Assembly: GCA_963846585.1 (NCBI GenBank) | Contig: CAWJWO010000019.1 | Location: 1 to 64,000, forward strand | Direction: 5' to 3' | DNA from: JAAUTT01 sp963846585 | GTDB taxonomy: Bacteria; Bacteroidota; Bacteroidia; Bacteroidales; JAAUTT01 | DNA: 64,000 nucleotides | In this document: piece after piece, positions 6,990 through 14,925 of the stretch | Position numbering within the stretch: position 1 is the stretch's first letter | Layout: each line of letters opens with the position of its first letter | Notes under the pieces: generated by a model | Seen by the model: the letters and a program-made list of their open reading frames with translations, nothing else | Told to the model about the DNA's origin: nothing | The model's database searches: none | Made by a program: the position numbers and the translations under genes

Positions 6990-8135
6990 ATGAAAATATT
7001 AAGATTGAGCTTTTTGATTTTATTAGTATCAATTAACAAAATAATTGCTCAGAATGTTTCTGTTAATATTGGATTAGATACAATTGATGTTGATAGAAAA
7101 ACAGTTGTGAAACTTTGGTCAGATTATTTACACTCCAAACCAGATAGCCTTTATAACAATCCTTATTGGGATGCAAATGATAAATTAAAATTTAAAAGTT
7201 ATGATTTATTAAAAAGCGAAGGATATATAAGCCCATCTCTATATTATTTTAACCTGGATAATAATATACTATCAATAAAAAAAACAACTAATGGATTTAT
7301 TATTAAGTCATTGTTTATAAGCAGAAAATCTGGAAATATTTTTGCCATCACAAATATTTTAGCAATTAAAAAAAATGATAGATTTTCACTGACAAACTAT
7401 CAATCAGTTTATACCAATGATTGGAATATCTATCAGGTTGGGTATATAAAGTATCATTGTTTCCCAGGCTATAGTTTTGATATTTTAAAAGCAAATATAG
7501 CCAATAGGTTTTTAAATAAATTAAGTTATAAATTTGGTTTTATGCTTGATACGATTAATTATTTTATTTGCCAAGACTGTGATGAAGTCCAACGAGTAAA
7601 GGGATATGATTATGTTTTAGGTATGGGTAACGGTGAAGAGTGTGCATTCTATGATCGTTTTAATAAAATAGTATATGCAACGTCTCTAGCTGGAGAGAAT
7701 CATCAACATGAATTAGTACACACTATAAATACTTATTTTCCTAAATCTCATGAATTACTTTTAGCTGGCATTGCAGCATATTGGGGAGGAGAGAATGCGC
7801 ACAATGGGAAACCATTGATTTATCATATAAAACGAGTTAATGATTATTTAAAATTACATCCTGAGATTGATTTAAATAAACCAACTGATTTTTGGCAAAT
7901 GGACGAAGAAACTAATCCGCAATATGTTATTGGTGCTTTACTTTGTGATAAAGCCTTACGAGATGGGGGACTTGAGAAATTGAAAAGAATCTTCAGTTAT
8001 GGATTATCTGATGAAGAACTATTGTTAATGATTGAGAAAGAACTAAATATTAAAAAAGATAATCTGAATACTTATTTTAGGAGTCGAATAAGTGACATTG
8101 CAAATAAAAATATTTTTGAAATAATTGAGAACTAA
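6990..8135 (+). CDS. Secreted metalloprotease-like protein with HExxH motif
   Basis: The ATG at 6990 is chosen because it begins a clean signal peptide (MKILRLSFLILLVSINKIIA, cleavage near AQ). An earlier start at 6933 would add an unlikely basic leader. The mature protein of about 360 residues contains HQHELVHTI, an HExxH zinc-binding motif of gluzincin type. About 22 residues on, where many peptidase-MA proteins have EGxAxY supplying the third zinc ligand, this protein has LAGIAAYWGG, with alanine at the expected glutamate. Activity is therefore uncertain. No substrate can be inferred. Dispersed hairpin repeats lie on both sides of the gene. Confidence 0.7.
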   Translation: MKILRLSFLILLVSINKIIAQNVSVNIGLDTIDVDRKTVVKLWSDYLHSKPDSLYNNPYWDANDKLKFKSYDLLKSEGYISPSLYYFNLDNNILSIKKTTNGFIIKSLFISRKSGNIFAITNILAIKKNDRFSLTNYQSVYTNDWNIYQVGYIKYHCFPGYSFDILKANIANRFLNKLSYKFGFMLDTINYFICQDCDEVQRVKGYDYVLGMGNGEECAFYDRFNKIVYATSLAGENHQHELVHTINTYFPKSHELLLAGIAAYWGGENAHNGKPLIYHIKRVNDYLKLHPEIDLNKPTDFWQMDEETNPQYVIGALLCDKALRDGGLEKLKRIFSYGLSDEELLLMIEKELNIKKDNLNTYFRSRISDIANKNIFEIIEN

Positions 8136-8212
8136 AGGCCAGCCGCTGTCCTATAAGAAAAGATTATAGAACATAAACATTGCGATTAAATGATAAGAAA
8201 ATCTGATAACTT

Positions 8213-8614
8213 ATGAAACTTGTCATAATAGCATTTTTATTTTTAATATGTCAATACTCACTAGGACAAGAACAACGAGCATTTTTAAGTGTGGAAGAAA
8301 ATGCTCTTTTTCAAGGACATGATATTAATTATTTTTATAAAAATTTTGTTCTTCAAAGTCTTCAATATCCAGATTCAGCAAAGCAGAATTGTATACAAGG
8401 TAAGGTAGTGGCTCAATTTGTTGTAGATACATCAGGAAATATATCTTACACTGCAATAATAAGATCATTACCAGGTGGTTGTGATAATGAAGTTATAAGA
8501 ATAATTAAGTTATCCTCTGGAATGTGGACTGCTGGTAAATTCTCTCATAGAAAGGTTAATCAACAATTTATGATACATGTGAACTTTGCTTTGCCAAAAG
8601 GAGCTTGTAAATGA
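8213..8614 (+). CDS. Secreted TonB C-terminal-domain protein
   Basis: The 133 residues start with a signal peptide (MKLVIIAFLFLICQYSLGQ). The rest is a TonB_C-type domain: YPDSAKQNCIQGKVVAQFVV, DTSGNI, then the paired valine-rich strand and WTAGKFSHRKVNQQFMIHVN. It lacks the N-terminal membrane anchor and proline-rich spacer of an energy transducer, so it is more likely one of the small periplasmic TonB_C proteins common in Bacteroidota. Two related genes lie on the opposite strand at 10.3-11.7 kb. Its role is unknown. Confidence 0.8.
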   Translation: MKLVIIAFLFLICQYSLGQEQRAFLSVEENALFQGHDINYFYKNFVLQSLQYPDSAKQNCIQGKVVAQFVVDTSGNISYTAIIRSLPGGCDNEVIRIIKLSSGMWTAGKFSHRKVNQQFMIHVNFALPKGACK

Positions 8615-8723
8615 TTTTAAACGTGTTATATGTAATTTGTCCGATAATATATTTTATGTTAAATAGGCTTATCTGATTATCAATATAATAACTGTTTTTA
8701 GCTAAATATTATGTAACAAAAAT

Positions 8724-8797
8724 CCCGGACTTATTTCCCGTGCAGGTCGACTGGGATGCTTGGGAGCTCCCCGCGACCGCCCGGGAATAAGTCCGGG
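8724..8797. repeat. REP-like palindrome, copy D
   Basis: The outer arms cccggacttatt and aataagtccggg are perfect inverted repeats. The inner pair ggtcg/cgacc flanks tgggagctcccc. Compared with copy C (aacttatt/aataagtt and ggtcc/ggacc) both strands of the stems have changed together, so pairing is conserved. Confidence 0.88.
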
Positions 8798-8820
8798 CTA
8801 TCCATTTCAAAAGAAATATT

Positions 8821-9228
8821 TCACTTAAAAGGATTAACTATTTTCAGCCTACCATCAATGATTTGTTTATCTTGCATATCCTCAGAATAAAGTATACTGC
8901 ATTCACACTCCAAAGCAGCAGCAATTATAAGGCTATCGTAAAAAGATAATTTATACTTATCAGCAATATCACAGGCATTTAGGATAGTCTGAATTTCGTT
9001 TGTATATAGCAAATTGTTTTTTGAAGACTCTAAAACAGCATTCTTTGCTTTTTGCCAGGAATTTCGAAACTTTTTAGTAAGAGTATTAGTCAACTCTTTC
9101 AAAACTTGTGTGCTAACATAAGAAACACTTTCAGCTATTAACTTACGAGCAATGGCTTGTTTGTCTGGTTCTGTATTTGAATACGCATAAACCAGGACAT
9201 TAGTGTCAAAAAAAACTTTATCGGTCAT
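8821..9228 (-). CDS. vapC: VapC-like PIN-domain toxin
   Basis: A PIN-domain ribonuclease of about 135 residues. The motifs seen are FFDTNVLVYAYS with the first catalytic aspartate, the middle acidic residue in VLKELTNTL, and SFYDSLIIAAALE with the last conserved aspartate, followed by ILYSEDMQD. Two in-frame ATGs (9237 and 9228) both overlap the end of the upstream antitoxin gene, so translation is probably coupled. The second is used here. PIN toxins of this type cleave RNA, often initiator tRNA, but the target here is unknown. Confidence 0.88.
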   Translation of the reverse strand: MTDKVFFDTNVLVYAYSNTEPDKQAIARKLIAESVSYVSTQVLKELTNTLTKKFRNSWQKAKNAVLESSKNNLLYTNEIQTILNACDIADKYKLSFYDSLIIAAALECECSILYSEDMQDKQIIDGRLKIVNPFK

Positions 9229-9427
9229 TAGCTTCATCCCTGTTAAACTTAAAACCTCTTGTATCTAGTTTTACTGCATTAAAGCTAACTTCTTTTTTTT
9301 TGGTTTGAATTGATTGCTTTCCTTCATCTACCGTAAAAGCTATAACTTCTACCTGCTTCCCTATGAAATTATCAGGTAAAGGTAAATTGACTATGTTTTT
9401 ATCTGCTGTAAATACTGTTCGTATCAT
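9218..9427 (-). CDS. Antitoxin of the PIN-domain toxin
   Basis: A protein of 69 residues. The N-terminal half (IRTVFTADKNIVNLPLPDNF, IGKQVEVIAF) has the short beta-strand plan of AbrB/DUF2281-type antitoxins. The charged C terminus would bind the toxin. The gene overlaps the downstream PIN-domain gene, the usual antitoxin-first order for VapBC. The exact family was not identified. Confidence 0.72.
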   Translation of the reverse strand: MIRTVFTADKNIVNLPLPDNFIGKQVEVIAFTVDEGKQSIQTKKKEVSFNAVKLDTRGFKFNRDEANDR

Positions 9428-9562
9428 ATCTTAAAGTTTACTTTTATATTTGGAAACAATGCTGCAACATTTCCTAGAAATGTCAATGTGATATTTATTG
9501 CGCAATATACCAAATATTGTCGATATTTTCAGGCATTGAAATACTAATAAATTCCTAATTAG

Positions 9563-9754
9563 TCATTTACTATTATTTTGTTTTACTTCCTTTGCAATTA
9601 TTAGGCTGTCGTAATAATCCGGCTTGGTTTGATATAGCTTGTCAACGGTTTTAATCTCCTTTTGTGTATTCTGGTTGCCAAATAGTTTTAAATACCGGTA
9701 CTTCATAAAATTTTCCTGCTTCCGTTGCGAATAATTCTGAAATTTATCCTTCAT
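9563..9754 (-). CDS. Small hypothetical protein
   Basis: A 63-residue frame with ATG start, strongly charged, with no recognised domain or signal peptide. Bacteroidota-like codon use and the absence of a better frame on the other strand give mild support. It stands alone between the VapBC-like pair and a resolvase fragment. It could be spurious. Confidence 0.3.
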   Translation of the reverse strand: MKDKFQNYSQRKQENFMKYRYLKLFGNQNTQKEIKTVDKLYQTKPDYYDSLIIAKEVKQNNSK

Positions 9755-9813
9755 TAGAAATTAATTGAGAAATATACATTACTACAGTTATGAACTTCAT
9801 TAGCATATAGTTA

Positions 9814-10131
9814 TTAATTTTTCTGTTCTCTTATATATTTATAAAGAGTTGGTTTGGTAATTCCCATATCTTTACAAATCTGAATTATTGTTAGTTTTTT
9901 TTCATTATACAAATTAACAGCCATTTGTATTTTAGTGTTGCTCAGGGTTTGTGGCCGGCCTCCTTTCCTTCCTCTCGCCCTTGCAGCTGTCAATCCTGAC
10001 TGGGTACGTTCCTGGATCAGGTGCCTTTCAAATTCTGCCAAGGCTCCGAAAATATGAAAAACTAATTTACCTGTGATTGATGATGTATCAATAGATTCTT
10101 GCAGGCTCTTTAAGGGGAGATTATTGGATTG
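9814..10131 (-). pseudogene. Serine recombinase (resolvase/invertase) C-terminal fragment
   Basis: The frame is open from 10131 and reads NNLPLKSLQESIDTSS, TGKLVFHIFGALAEFERHLI, ERTQSGLTAARARGRKGGRP, then a C-terminal helix-turn-helix ending YKYIREQKN. This is the second half of a small serine recombinase. The N-terminal catalytic part of about 100 residues, with the active-site serine, is missing, and a stop lies just upstream. It therefore cannot catalyse recombination and marks a former transposon or invertible element. A TTG at 10041 could start a shorter 75-residue product. Confidence 0.85.
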
Positions 10132-10160
10132 TTAAAAAAGAATAATACAAAGGTGAAGGA

Positions 10161-10227
10161 TTAAATTATATTAAAACATTTATAATCAGATGTTCGTATT
10201 TAACATATAAATAAATTATAGGACAGA
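10161..10227. repeat. Dispersed AT-rich hairpin-family repeat, copy near the resolvase fragment
   Basis: Aligned with 3640-3706 it shares aaattatattaaaa, ataatcagatg, tattta and attataggaca in the same order and spacing. The right arm is only partly kept. Confidence 0.65.
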
Positions 10228-10297
10228 TTCTATATAACTATCTGATTTGTTTGTTCAAATAGTAAGTTACCAAAAATTGGATTACTCATAACATTAT

Positions 10298-10618
10298 TTA
10301 TTTTACTGGAAAATTAATTACAAAGCCCATTTGTTGATTTACATATTTCCATTCAATTCTCCCTGGAGTCCATTGTGGTGAACTCATTATTATTTTAACT
10401 ATTTCTTTATCAGAATTTGGTTCTATTCCTCTTAAAATTTTAACATTATCAATAAAACCATATGAGTTGACTATAAAACCAATAATAACCTTTCCGAGAA
10501 TAGTTCCTTTATTTTCGATAGTTTCTGGTGATTTTAAATTTTTAATTACCCATGTTTTAAAACTATTAATATCTCCATTTTGGAATTTTGCACTCTCTTC
10601 TTTATTTAGAAGAAAGAC
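10298..10618 (-). pseudogene. Second TonB C-terminal domain, in frame after a stop codon
   Basis: Immediately after the TAA that ends the gene at 10619-11137, the same frame stays open for 106 further codons and encodes another TonB_C domain: KTWVIKNLKSPETIENKGTI, GKVIIGFIVNSYGFIDNVKI, LRGIEPNSDKEIV, then WTPGRIEWKYVNQQMGFVIN. There is no start codon at its beginning. Either a sense codon mutated to TAA in a two-domain gene, or the second part is made by readthrough. No frameshift is involved. Confidence 0.75.
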
Positions 10619-11137
10619 TTAATTACCAGTATCAGGCCATTTTAAATCATAATATTTATCGTGTTTTTTATTTACAAAATTAAATAGAAAGGCGAGGTGT
10701 TGATTCATTGGCGTTCCATTACGTTTTGCCGGAATCCAGGCGGGAGAATTCGAAACTACACGAATGACTTCATTATTTATTACTTTATCTATGCCTTGAA
10801 GAATTGTTACATCTTCAACATTTCCAACTGTATTTATCATTAAATGAACAATCACTTCCGTTTTATAGCTTTTTTTAAGTGGAAATAATAAATAATTTAT
10901 ATTGTCTTCAGCCCATTTTATGAACTCAGTAAAATTGCCTCCAATAAAAACAGCATCTTCATAAGTATTTTGTTTACAAGCAATTAAACTGCTGTCAGGA
11001 TATATTTTTAGTGTATCTTTTTGAATAATTGTATTTGAGAATAAATGCTCAGATTTAATACAAGAAATACAAAGGCAAACAAAAAATAATTTATACAATA
11101 CAGCTTTATCCAAACTTAACAACTTAATATAATACAT
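10619..11137 (-). CDS. TonB C-terminal-domain protein, probably lipid-anchored or secreted
   Basis: Starting at the ATG at 11137 the protein has 172 residues. A TTG nine bases earlier is the alternative. The N-terminal hydrophobic stretch LYKLFFVCLCISCIKS could be a lipoprotein signal. The second half is a TonB_C domain (LKKSYKTEVIVHLMINTVGN, VEDVTILQGI, VIRVVSNSPAWIPAKRNGTP). The gene starts just after the stop of the similar gene at 11148-11657, so the two are probably translated together. A further TonB_C domain follows in frame after the stop codon. Confidence 0.75.
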   Translation of the reverse strand: MYYIKLLSLDKAVLYKLFFVCLCISCIKSEHLFSNTIIQKDTLKIYPDSSLIACKQNTYEDAVFIGGNFTEFIKWAEDNINYLLFPLKKSYKTEVIVHLMINTVGNVEDVTILQGIDKVINNEVIRVVSNSPAWIPAKRNGTPMNQHLAFLFNFVNKKHDKYYDLKWPDTGN

Positions 11138-11147
11138 ATGAGACAAT

Positions 11148-11657
11148 TTATTTCTTTTTCTTCTTATAATTTTTATCCTCTTGGTTGTATGGAAATTTTA
11201 TTGGTATAACATATTCATATGCTACTGGCTTATTACTAATGCTAGCGATACTAAATCTAAATAAATGAATTAATCTTTCTGCTTCCTGATTAAATACTTG
11301 TCCGAGTTCAGATAACATTTCATAACAATATAACTTTCCATTTTTATCAATTAAGAAACGAACAATAATCCAACCTGATATATGGTATCGCTCAGCGACT
11401 TTAGGATAAATTATGCACTTTAACACACTATCCATGTTTTCTATTTTTGGACGTGAAGTCCAATCCCACATTATTGACAAATTAGTTTGGCAGCTATCAC
11501 TAAGTTGAAAGAAATTTTCACAATTTATATCTTGATTTAGATCAAGTCCAATTTTTTTTGGGTTACATTTAAGAATATCTTTCCATTTTAGGGTTTGACA
11601 TTTTAATTGACAATTTATCCATAACATAGATGCTAATAAAACAAAAATAAGTTTCAT
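11148..11657 (-). CDS. Secreted TonB C-terminal-domain protein
   Basis: The 169 residues start with a signal peptide (MKLIFVLLASMLWINCQLKC). A TonB_C-like domain follows in the second half (YPKVAERYHISGWIIVRFLI, DKNGKLYCYEML, RLIHLFRFSIASISNKPVAY), and the protein ends in a lysine-rich tail. It has no membrane anchor of the TonB type. It forms a two-gene unit with the next TonB_C gene. Its function is unknown. Confidence 0.72.
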   Translation of the reverse strand: MKLIFVLLASMLWINCQLKCQTLKWKDILKCNPKKIGLDLNQDINCENFFQLSDSCQTNLSIMWDWTSRPKIENMDSVLKCIIYPKVAERYHISGWIIVRFLIDKNGKLYCYEMLSELGQVFNQEAERLIHLFRFSIASISNKPVAYEYVIPIKFPYNQEDKNYKKKKK

Positions 11658-11844
11658 TATTATTTCTTTTCTAAATTTTAAAAAATAGATAAAAAACGGT
11701 TTCTGTATATCATAATGTTAATAATATAGCAAAAGTTTTTCTGAAAATCAGGCTTTTAAGTTTTTGGTTAGTTATTTTATATTGTTTTTATCCTGGTTTA
11801 TCAATTTGTCAGTATATCATTTAATAACAAACCAGTTATATTTA

Positions 11845-12177
11845 TTAAACTTTAATACTTCTTGCCATTCGTATTTTAGTTATCGACATTCTTGAGCTAA
11901 TTACTTTTAATACTTCTATTTGAGATGAAGTAATTCTATATATCACCAGGTAGGAATTGAAAATAATATTTCGATACATTCGACTTTTAGTTTGTAGAAA
12001 TCTACATTCTGGATGTATTTCATAAAGGTTCTTCAATGCCCTGATAATGAATATTAATTCAGCTTTGAATATTTCGGCAGCATTTTTACCAAACGATTCA
12101 GAACCATATAAAAAAATATCTTGAATGTCATTTTCTGCAACAAGGGAAAGAATTACAGGCCTTTCTTGAGTTTCCAT
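11845..12177 (-). CDS. RelE/ParE-superfamily toxin
   Basis: The 110 residues have the RelE/ParE fold pattern: an N-terminal strand (RPVILSLVAENDIQDIFLYG), a long helical hairpin (SFGKNAAEIFKAELIFIIRA), and C-terminal strands with RMYRNIIFNSYLVIYRITS and IEVLKVISSR. The gene begins 25 bases before the end of the antitoxin gene upstream, so translation is coupled. This is the intact version of the pair whose second copy at 3.9 kb has lost its toxin. Whether it cleaves mRNA or poisons gyrase cannot be told. Confidence 0.85.
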   Translation of the reverse strand: METQERPVILSLVAENDIQDIFLYGSESFGKNAAEIFKAELIFIIRALKNLYEIHPECRFLQTKSRMYRNIIFNSYLVIYRITSSQIEVLKVISSRMSITKIRMARSIKV

Positions 12178-12335
12178 GCTTCGAATCGTTGTTCAAATTC
12201 GTCCATAGTCATAAATGGGCCTTTTTCAGCTTCTTTAATAGACTTCATAAATTCTTCATGGGTAACTGTTTGGTTAGGAAGTGCCCAATTAATCTTTCTT
12301 TTTGCCTCTGATTTATTAACGGTTTTTGTACTCAT
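12153..12335 (-). CDS. Type II antitoxin paired with the RelE/ParE-like toxin
   Basis: A protein of 60 residues, close paralogue of the one at 3888-4073. The ATG at 12335 is chosen over a TTG six bases upstream. A TATTTTTG -7 box lies 14 bases before it. The C-terminal half (EFMKSIKEAEKGPFM, EFEQRFEAWKLKKG) is helical and charged, as expected for the toxin-binding part. It overlaps the toxin gene by 25 bases. Confidence 0.8.
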   Translation of the reverse strand: MSTKTVNKSEAKRKINWALPNQTVTHEEFMKSIKEAEKGPFMTMDEFEQRFEAWKLKKGL

Positions 12336-12349
12336 AGTCAAACTTTTTA

Positions 12350-12357
12350 CAAAAATA
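12350..12357 (-). promoter_or_regulatory. -7 box TATTTTTG of the RelE-type TA operon
   Basis: A perfect TAnnTTTG match, in the same position relative to the start codon as in the duplicate at 4088-4095. Confidence 0.6.
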
Positions 12358-12382
12358 CAAAATACTTCTTTTACTTAATGCG

Positions 12383-12451
12383 CCAATCAACTTATTTCAC
12401 GTGCAGGTCCCTGGGATGCGTGGGAGCTCCCGGACCGCCCGGGAATAAGTT
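12383..12451. repeat. REP-like palindrome, copy C
   Basis: The outer arms aacttatt and aataagtt pair perfectly, and the inner arms ggtcc and ggacc flank a gggagctccc palindrome. This is the cleanest representative of the four-copy family. Confidence 0.88.
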
Positions 12452-12596
12452 AAAAGGCTATCGTTTCATAGTACAATTTAGAGCGGTAAATGCTAAATAA
12501 ATACTGGGGTTTGGGGCATTATTTTTTTGATATAAATTCTCTTCTAAATGGAGATTTAGAAAGTTTTGGCAATTTGAAAGTGGCTAATATTTATGT

Positions 12597-12668
12597 TGTC
12601 CTGCCAGGGGTCGAACCTGGACTCTTCTGATCCAGAATCAGACGTGTTGCCAATTACACTACAGGACA
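12597..12668 (-). tRNA. tRNA-Gln (anticodon CTG)
   Basis: The 72 bases fold as a cloverleaf on the minus strand: acceptor tgtcctg/caggaca, anticodon stem tctga/tcaga enclosing ttctgga (anticodon CTG), and T loop ggttcgacccc. No CCA is encoded. It lies 377 bases downstream of glnS on the same strand. Confidence 0.96.
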
Positions 12669-13045
12669 GTGGGTGCAAATGTAATAATTTCGTGATTATT
12701 TATATAATCTTGTTTAATGATTTTAGGGAATAGTTATTGGTTACGAAATAGAGCCAGGAATCATCCTTCGACTAGGCTCAGGAGCCAAGAACCAGGAGCC
12801 AAGACTTTAGCTGTAAGTTTGTTATATGTTTATTAGGTTATGCGTTTATAAGGTTTATATGTAACAGGTTACAGTTAAAAATACCATGTCTTTAAGTCTT
12901 CATGTCCCACGTCCCATGTCCTTTTTCACGTCCTTTCATGTCCTTCTACGTCCTCATCTTCTTTTATCTTTCATCTTATTCTGCCTTCTGCTTTCTGTCC
13001 TCTGTCTTCTTTCTTTTGTCTTCCTTCTTTCATATTTCGACTCCG
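12669..13045. repeat. Spacer of short degenerate tandem words
   Basis: This spacer between glnS and tRNA-Gln holds caggagccaagaaccaggagccaag (two near copies), then a C/T-rich run built from words such as cacgtcc, catgtcc and cttctgc (about 12888-13030). A 72-residue frame through the C/T run is not a gene. Similar runs occur at 39.6, 61.5 and 63.8 kb. Confidence 0.7.
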
Positions 13046-14758
13046 CTATAACGTCTTATTTACAATCTTCGACCAGCTGTCCTTTAAAGTCACAATGCGG
13101 TTAAAGACAAGGTGATCGGGCGTGGAATCATAATCAACGCTAAAATACCCGATTCGCTCGAACTGAAATTTATCCAGCTTTTTTGCATCTTTAACCGAAG
13201 GTTCTATAAAGCCGGTTTGGATTTTGAGGGATCCGGGATTTAAATTTGACTTATAATCAAGGCCTTCAGCGACATCATCAGGGTCCTCTGTAAGGAATAA
13301 CCTGTCATAAAGCCTTATTTCGGTTTGTATTGCATTGGTGGCCGATACCCAGTGAATGGTTCCTTTAACTTTTCTGCCGTCAGGTGAATTTCCTCCCTGA
13401 GAAGCAGGATCGTACGTACACCTGAGTTCAATAACTTCTCCGACTGAATTTTTTACAACATCTACACATTTAACAAGATAAGCATATCGTAAACGAACTT
13501 CAACGCCAGGGGACAAACGAAAATATTTTTTGGAAGGCTCATCCATAAAGTCGTCACGTTCTATATAAATTTCGCGGGAGAAAGGAACTTTGCGGGTTCC
13601 CTTCATACAATCCTCAGGATTGTTAACGGCATCCATCAATTCTATATGATTTTCAGGATAGTTAATTATGGTTACTTTCAGGGGGTTCAATACTCCCATA
13701 ACCCTGTTGGCTTTTTTATTCAGGTCTTCACGTAAACAAAATTCGAGTAATGATACGTCAATAACATTATCCCGTTTGGCAACCCCAACTTTCTCCGCGA
13801 AGTTTCTCAAGCTTTCAGGAGTATACCCCCTGCGTCGCAATCCGCAAATAGTGGGCATCCGTGGATCGTCCCATCCGTTGACATAACCTTCCTTAACCAG
13901 TTCCAGAAGTTTACGTTTACTCATCATAGTATAGGTAAGGTTTAGCCTTGCAAATTCAATTTGCTGAGGTGCAAATATCTCAAGTTCTTTAATAAACCAG
14001 TCATACAAAGGACGATGAACTTCAAATTCAAGTGTACATATGGAATGTGTTATTTTTTCTATAGAGTCGCATTGTCCGTGAGCAAAATCGTACATTGGAT
14101 AAATACACCATTTATCACCTGTCCGGTGATGTTCGGAATGAAGTATCCTGTATAATATAGGATCACGCATCAGCATATTTGGGGAGGCCATATCTATCTT
14201 GGCACGTAATACCCTAGAGCCATCAGCGAATTCACCATTTCGCATCCTTTCAAATAAGTTGAGGTTTTCCTCAACCGATCGTTTTCTGTAAGGGCTTTCC
14301 TTTCCTGGTTGTGTAACTGTTCCGCGGTAACCGGATATTTCTTCCTGGGTAAGGTCGCAAACGTAAGCCTTATTTTTGCTGATAAGATTAACAGCATATC
14401 CGTAAAGAGTTTCAAAATAATCGCTTGCATAATATTCACGCTGGTCCCAGTCAAATCCAAGCCAACGCACATCTTCCTTAATAGAATCAACATATTCGGT
14501 TTCTTCTTTTACAGGATTTGTATCGTCAAACCGCAGGTTAGTCAAACCTCCGTATTTTATTGCAAGCCCAAAATTTAAACATATCGATTTTGCATGGCCG
14601 ATATGTAAATAGCCATTCGGTTCCGGAGGAAACCGTGTATGAACTCTTCCATCATGTTTCCCGGATTGAATGTCGCCTTCTATTATTTCCTGGATAAAAT
14701 GTTTAGACTCCTGATTTTTCTGAATATCATTTTCAATTTCGTTAACTGCGTCTTCCAC
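13046..14758 (-). CDS. glnS: Glutamine--tRNA ligase (GlnRS)
   Basis: This class I aminoacyl-tRNA synthetase attaches glutamine to tRNA-Gln in the cytosol. The 570 residues include the HIGH motif at 52-55 (PPEPNGYLHIGHAKS), the KMSKS equivalent MMSKR at 278-282, and the two beta-barrel anticodon-binding domains (KVPFSREIYIERDDF, YAYLVKCVDVV). Length is normal for bacterial GlnRS. The start is GTG. No suitable ATG is near. A tRNA-Gln gene lies downstream on the same strand. The gene is divergent from folB. Confidence 0.98.
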   Translation of the reverse strand: MEDAVNEIENDIQKNQESKHFIQEIIEGDIQSGKHDGRVHTRFPPEPNGYLHIGHAKSICLNFGLAIKYGGLTNLRFDDTNPVKEETEYVDSIKEDVRWLGFDWDQREYYASDYFETLYGYAVNLISKNKAYVCDLTQEEISGYRGTVTQPGKESPYRKRSVEENLNLFERMRNGEFADGSRVLRAKIDMASPNMLMRDPILYRILHSEHHRTGDKWCIYPMYDFAHGQCDSIEKITHSICTLEFEVHRPLYDWFIKELEIFAPQQIEFARLNLTYTMMSKRKLLELVKEGYVNGWDDPRMPTICGLRRRGYTPESLRNFAEKVGVAKRDNVIDVSLLEFCLREDLNKKANRVMGVLNPLKVTIINYPENHIELMDAVNNPEDCMKGTRKVPFSREIYIERDDFMDEPSKKYFRLSPGVEVRLRYAYLVKCVDVVKNSVGEVIELRCTYDPASQGGNSPDGRKVKGTIHWVSATNAIQTEIRLYDRLFLTEDPDDVAEGLDYKSNLNPGSLKIQTGFIEPSVKDAKKLDKFQFERIGYFSVDYDSTPDHLVFNRIVTLKDSWSKIVNKTL

Positions 14759-14925
14759 TATATAATTAATTATTGGTTATACGATTCTGTTCTTTATTGT
14801 ACAATGAAACAATAATCCTGTAAAATTGCAGATAAAAGCGTTTCGTTAATACATTTTTTGTATTTATTTTAAACATTAATTAAGCATATTTAACTTACTT
14901 TGTTTTCTTCTTCATTACTAAATTG

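Larger units (their letters stand above)
12171..12579. repeat. Duplicated antitoxin segment, copy 2
   Basis: Matches 3910-4316 through the antitoxin gene, promoter, REP-like palindrome and downstream flank. This copy retains the complete toxin gene on its left side. Confidence 0.88.

Noticed and set aside
3576..10227. Integron cassette array with attC sites
   Set aside because: Hairpin repeats do separate small genes, but no GTTRRRY / RYYYAAC core sites or integrase were found and gene orientations are mixed.
12886..13104. 72-residue plus-strand frame rich in Leu, Ser and Phe
   Set aside because: It is a translation of C/T-rich tandem words and overlaps the end of glnS.
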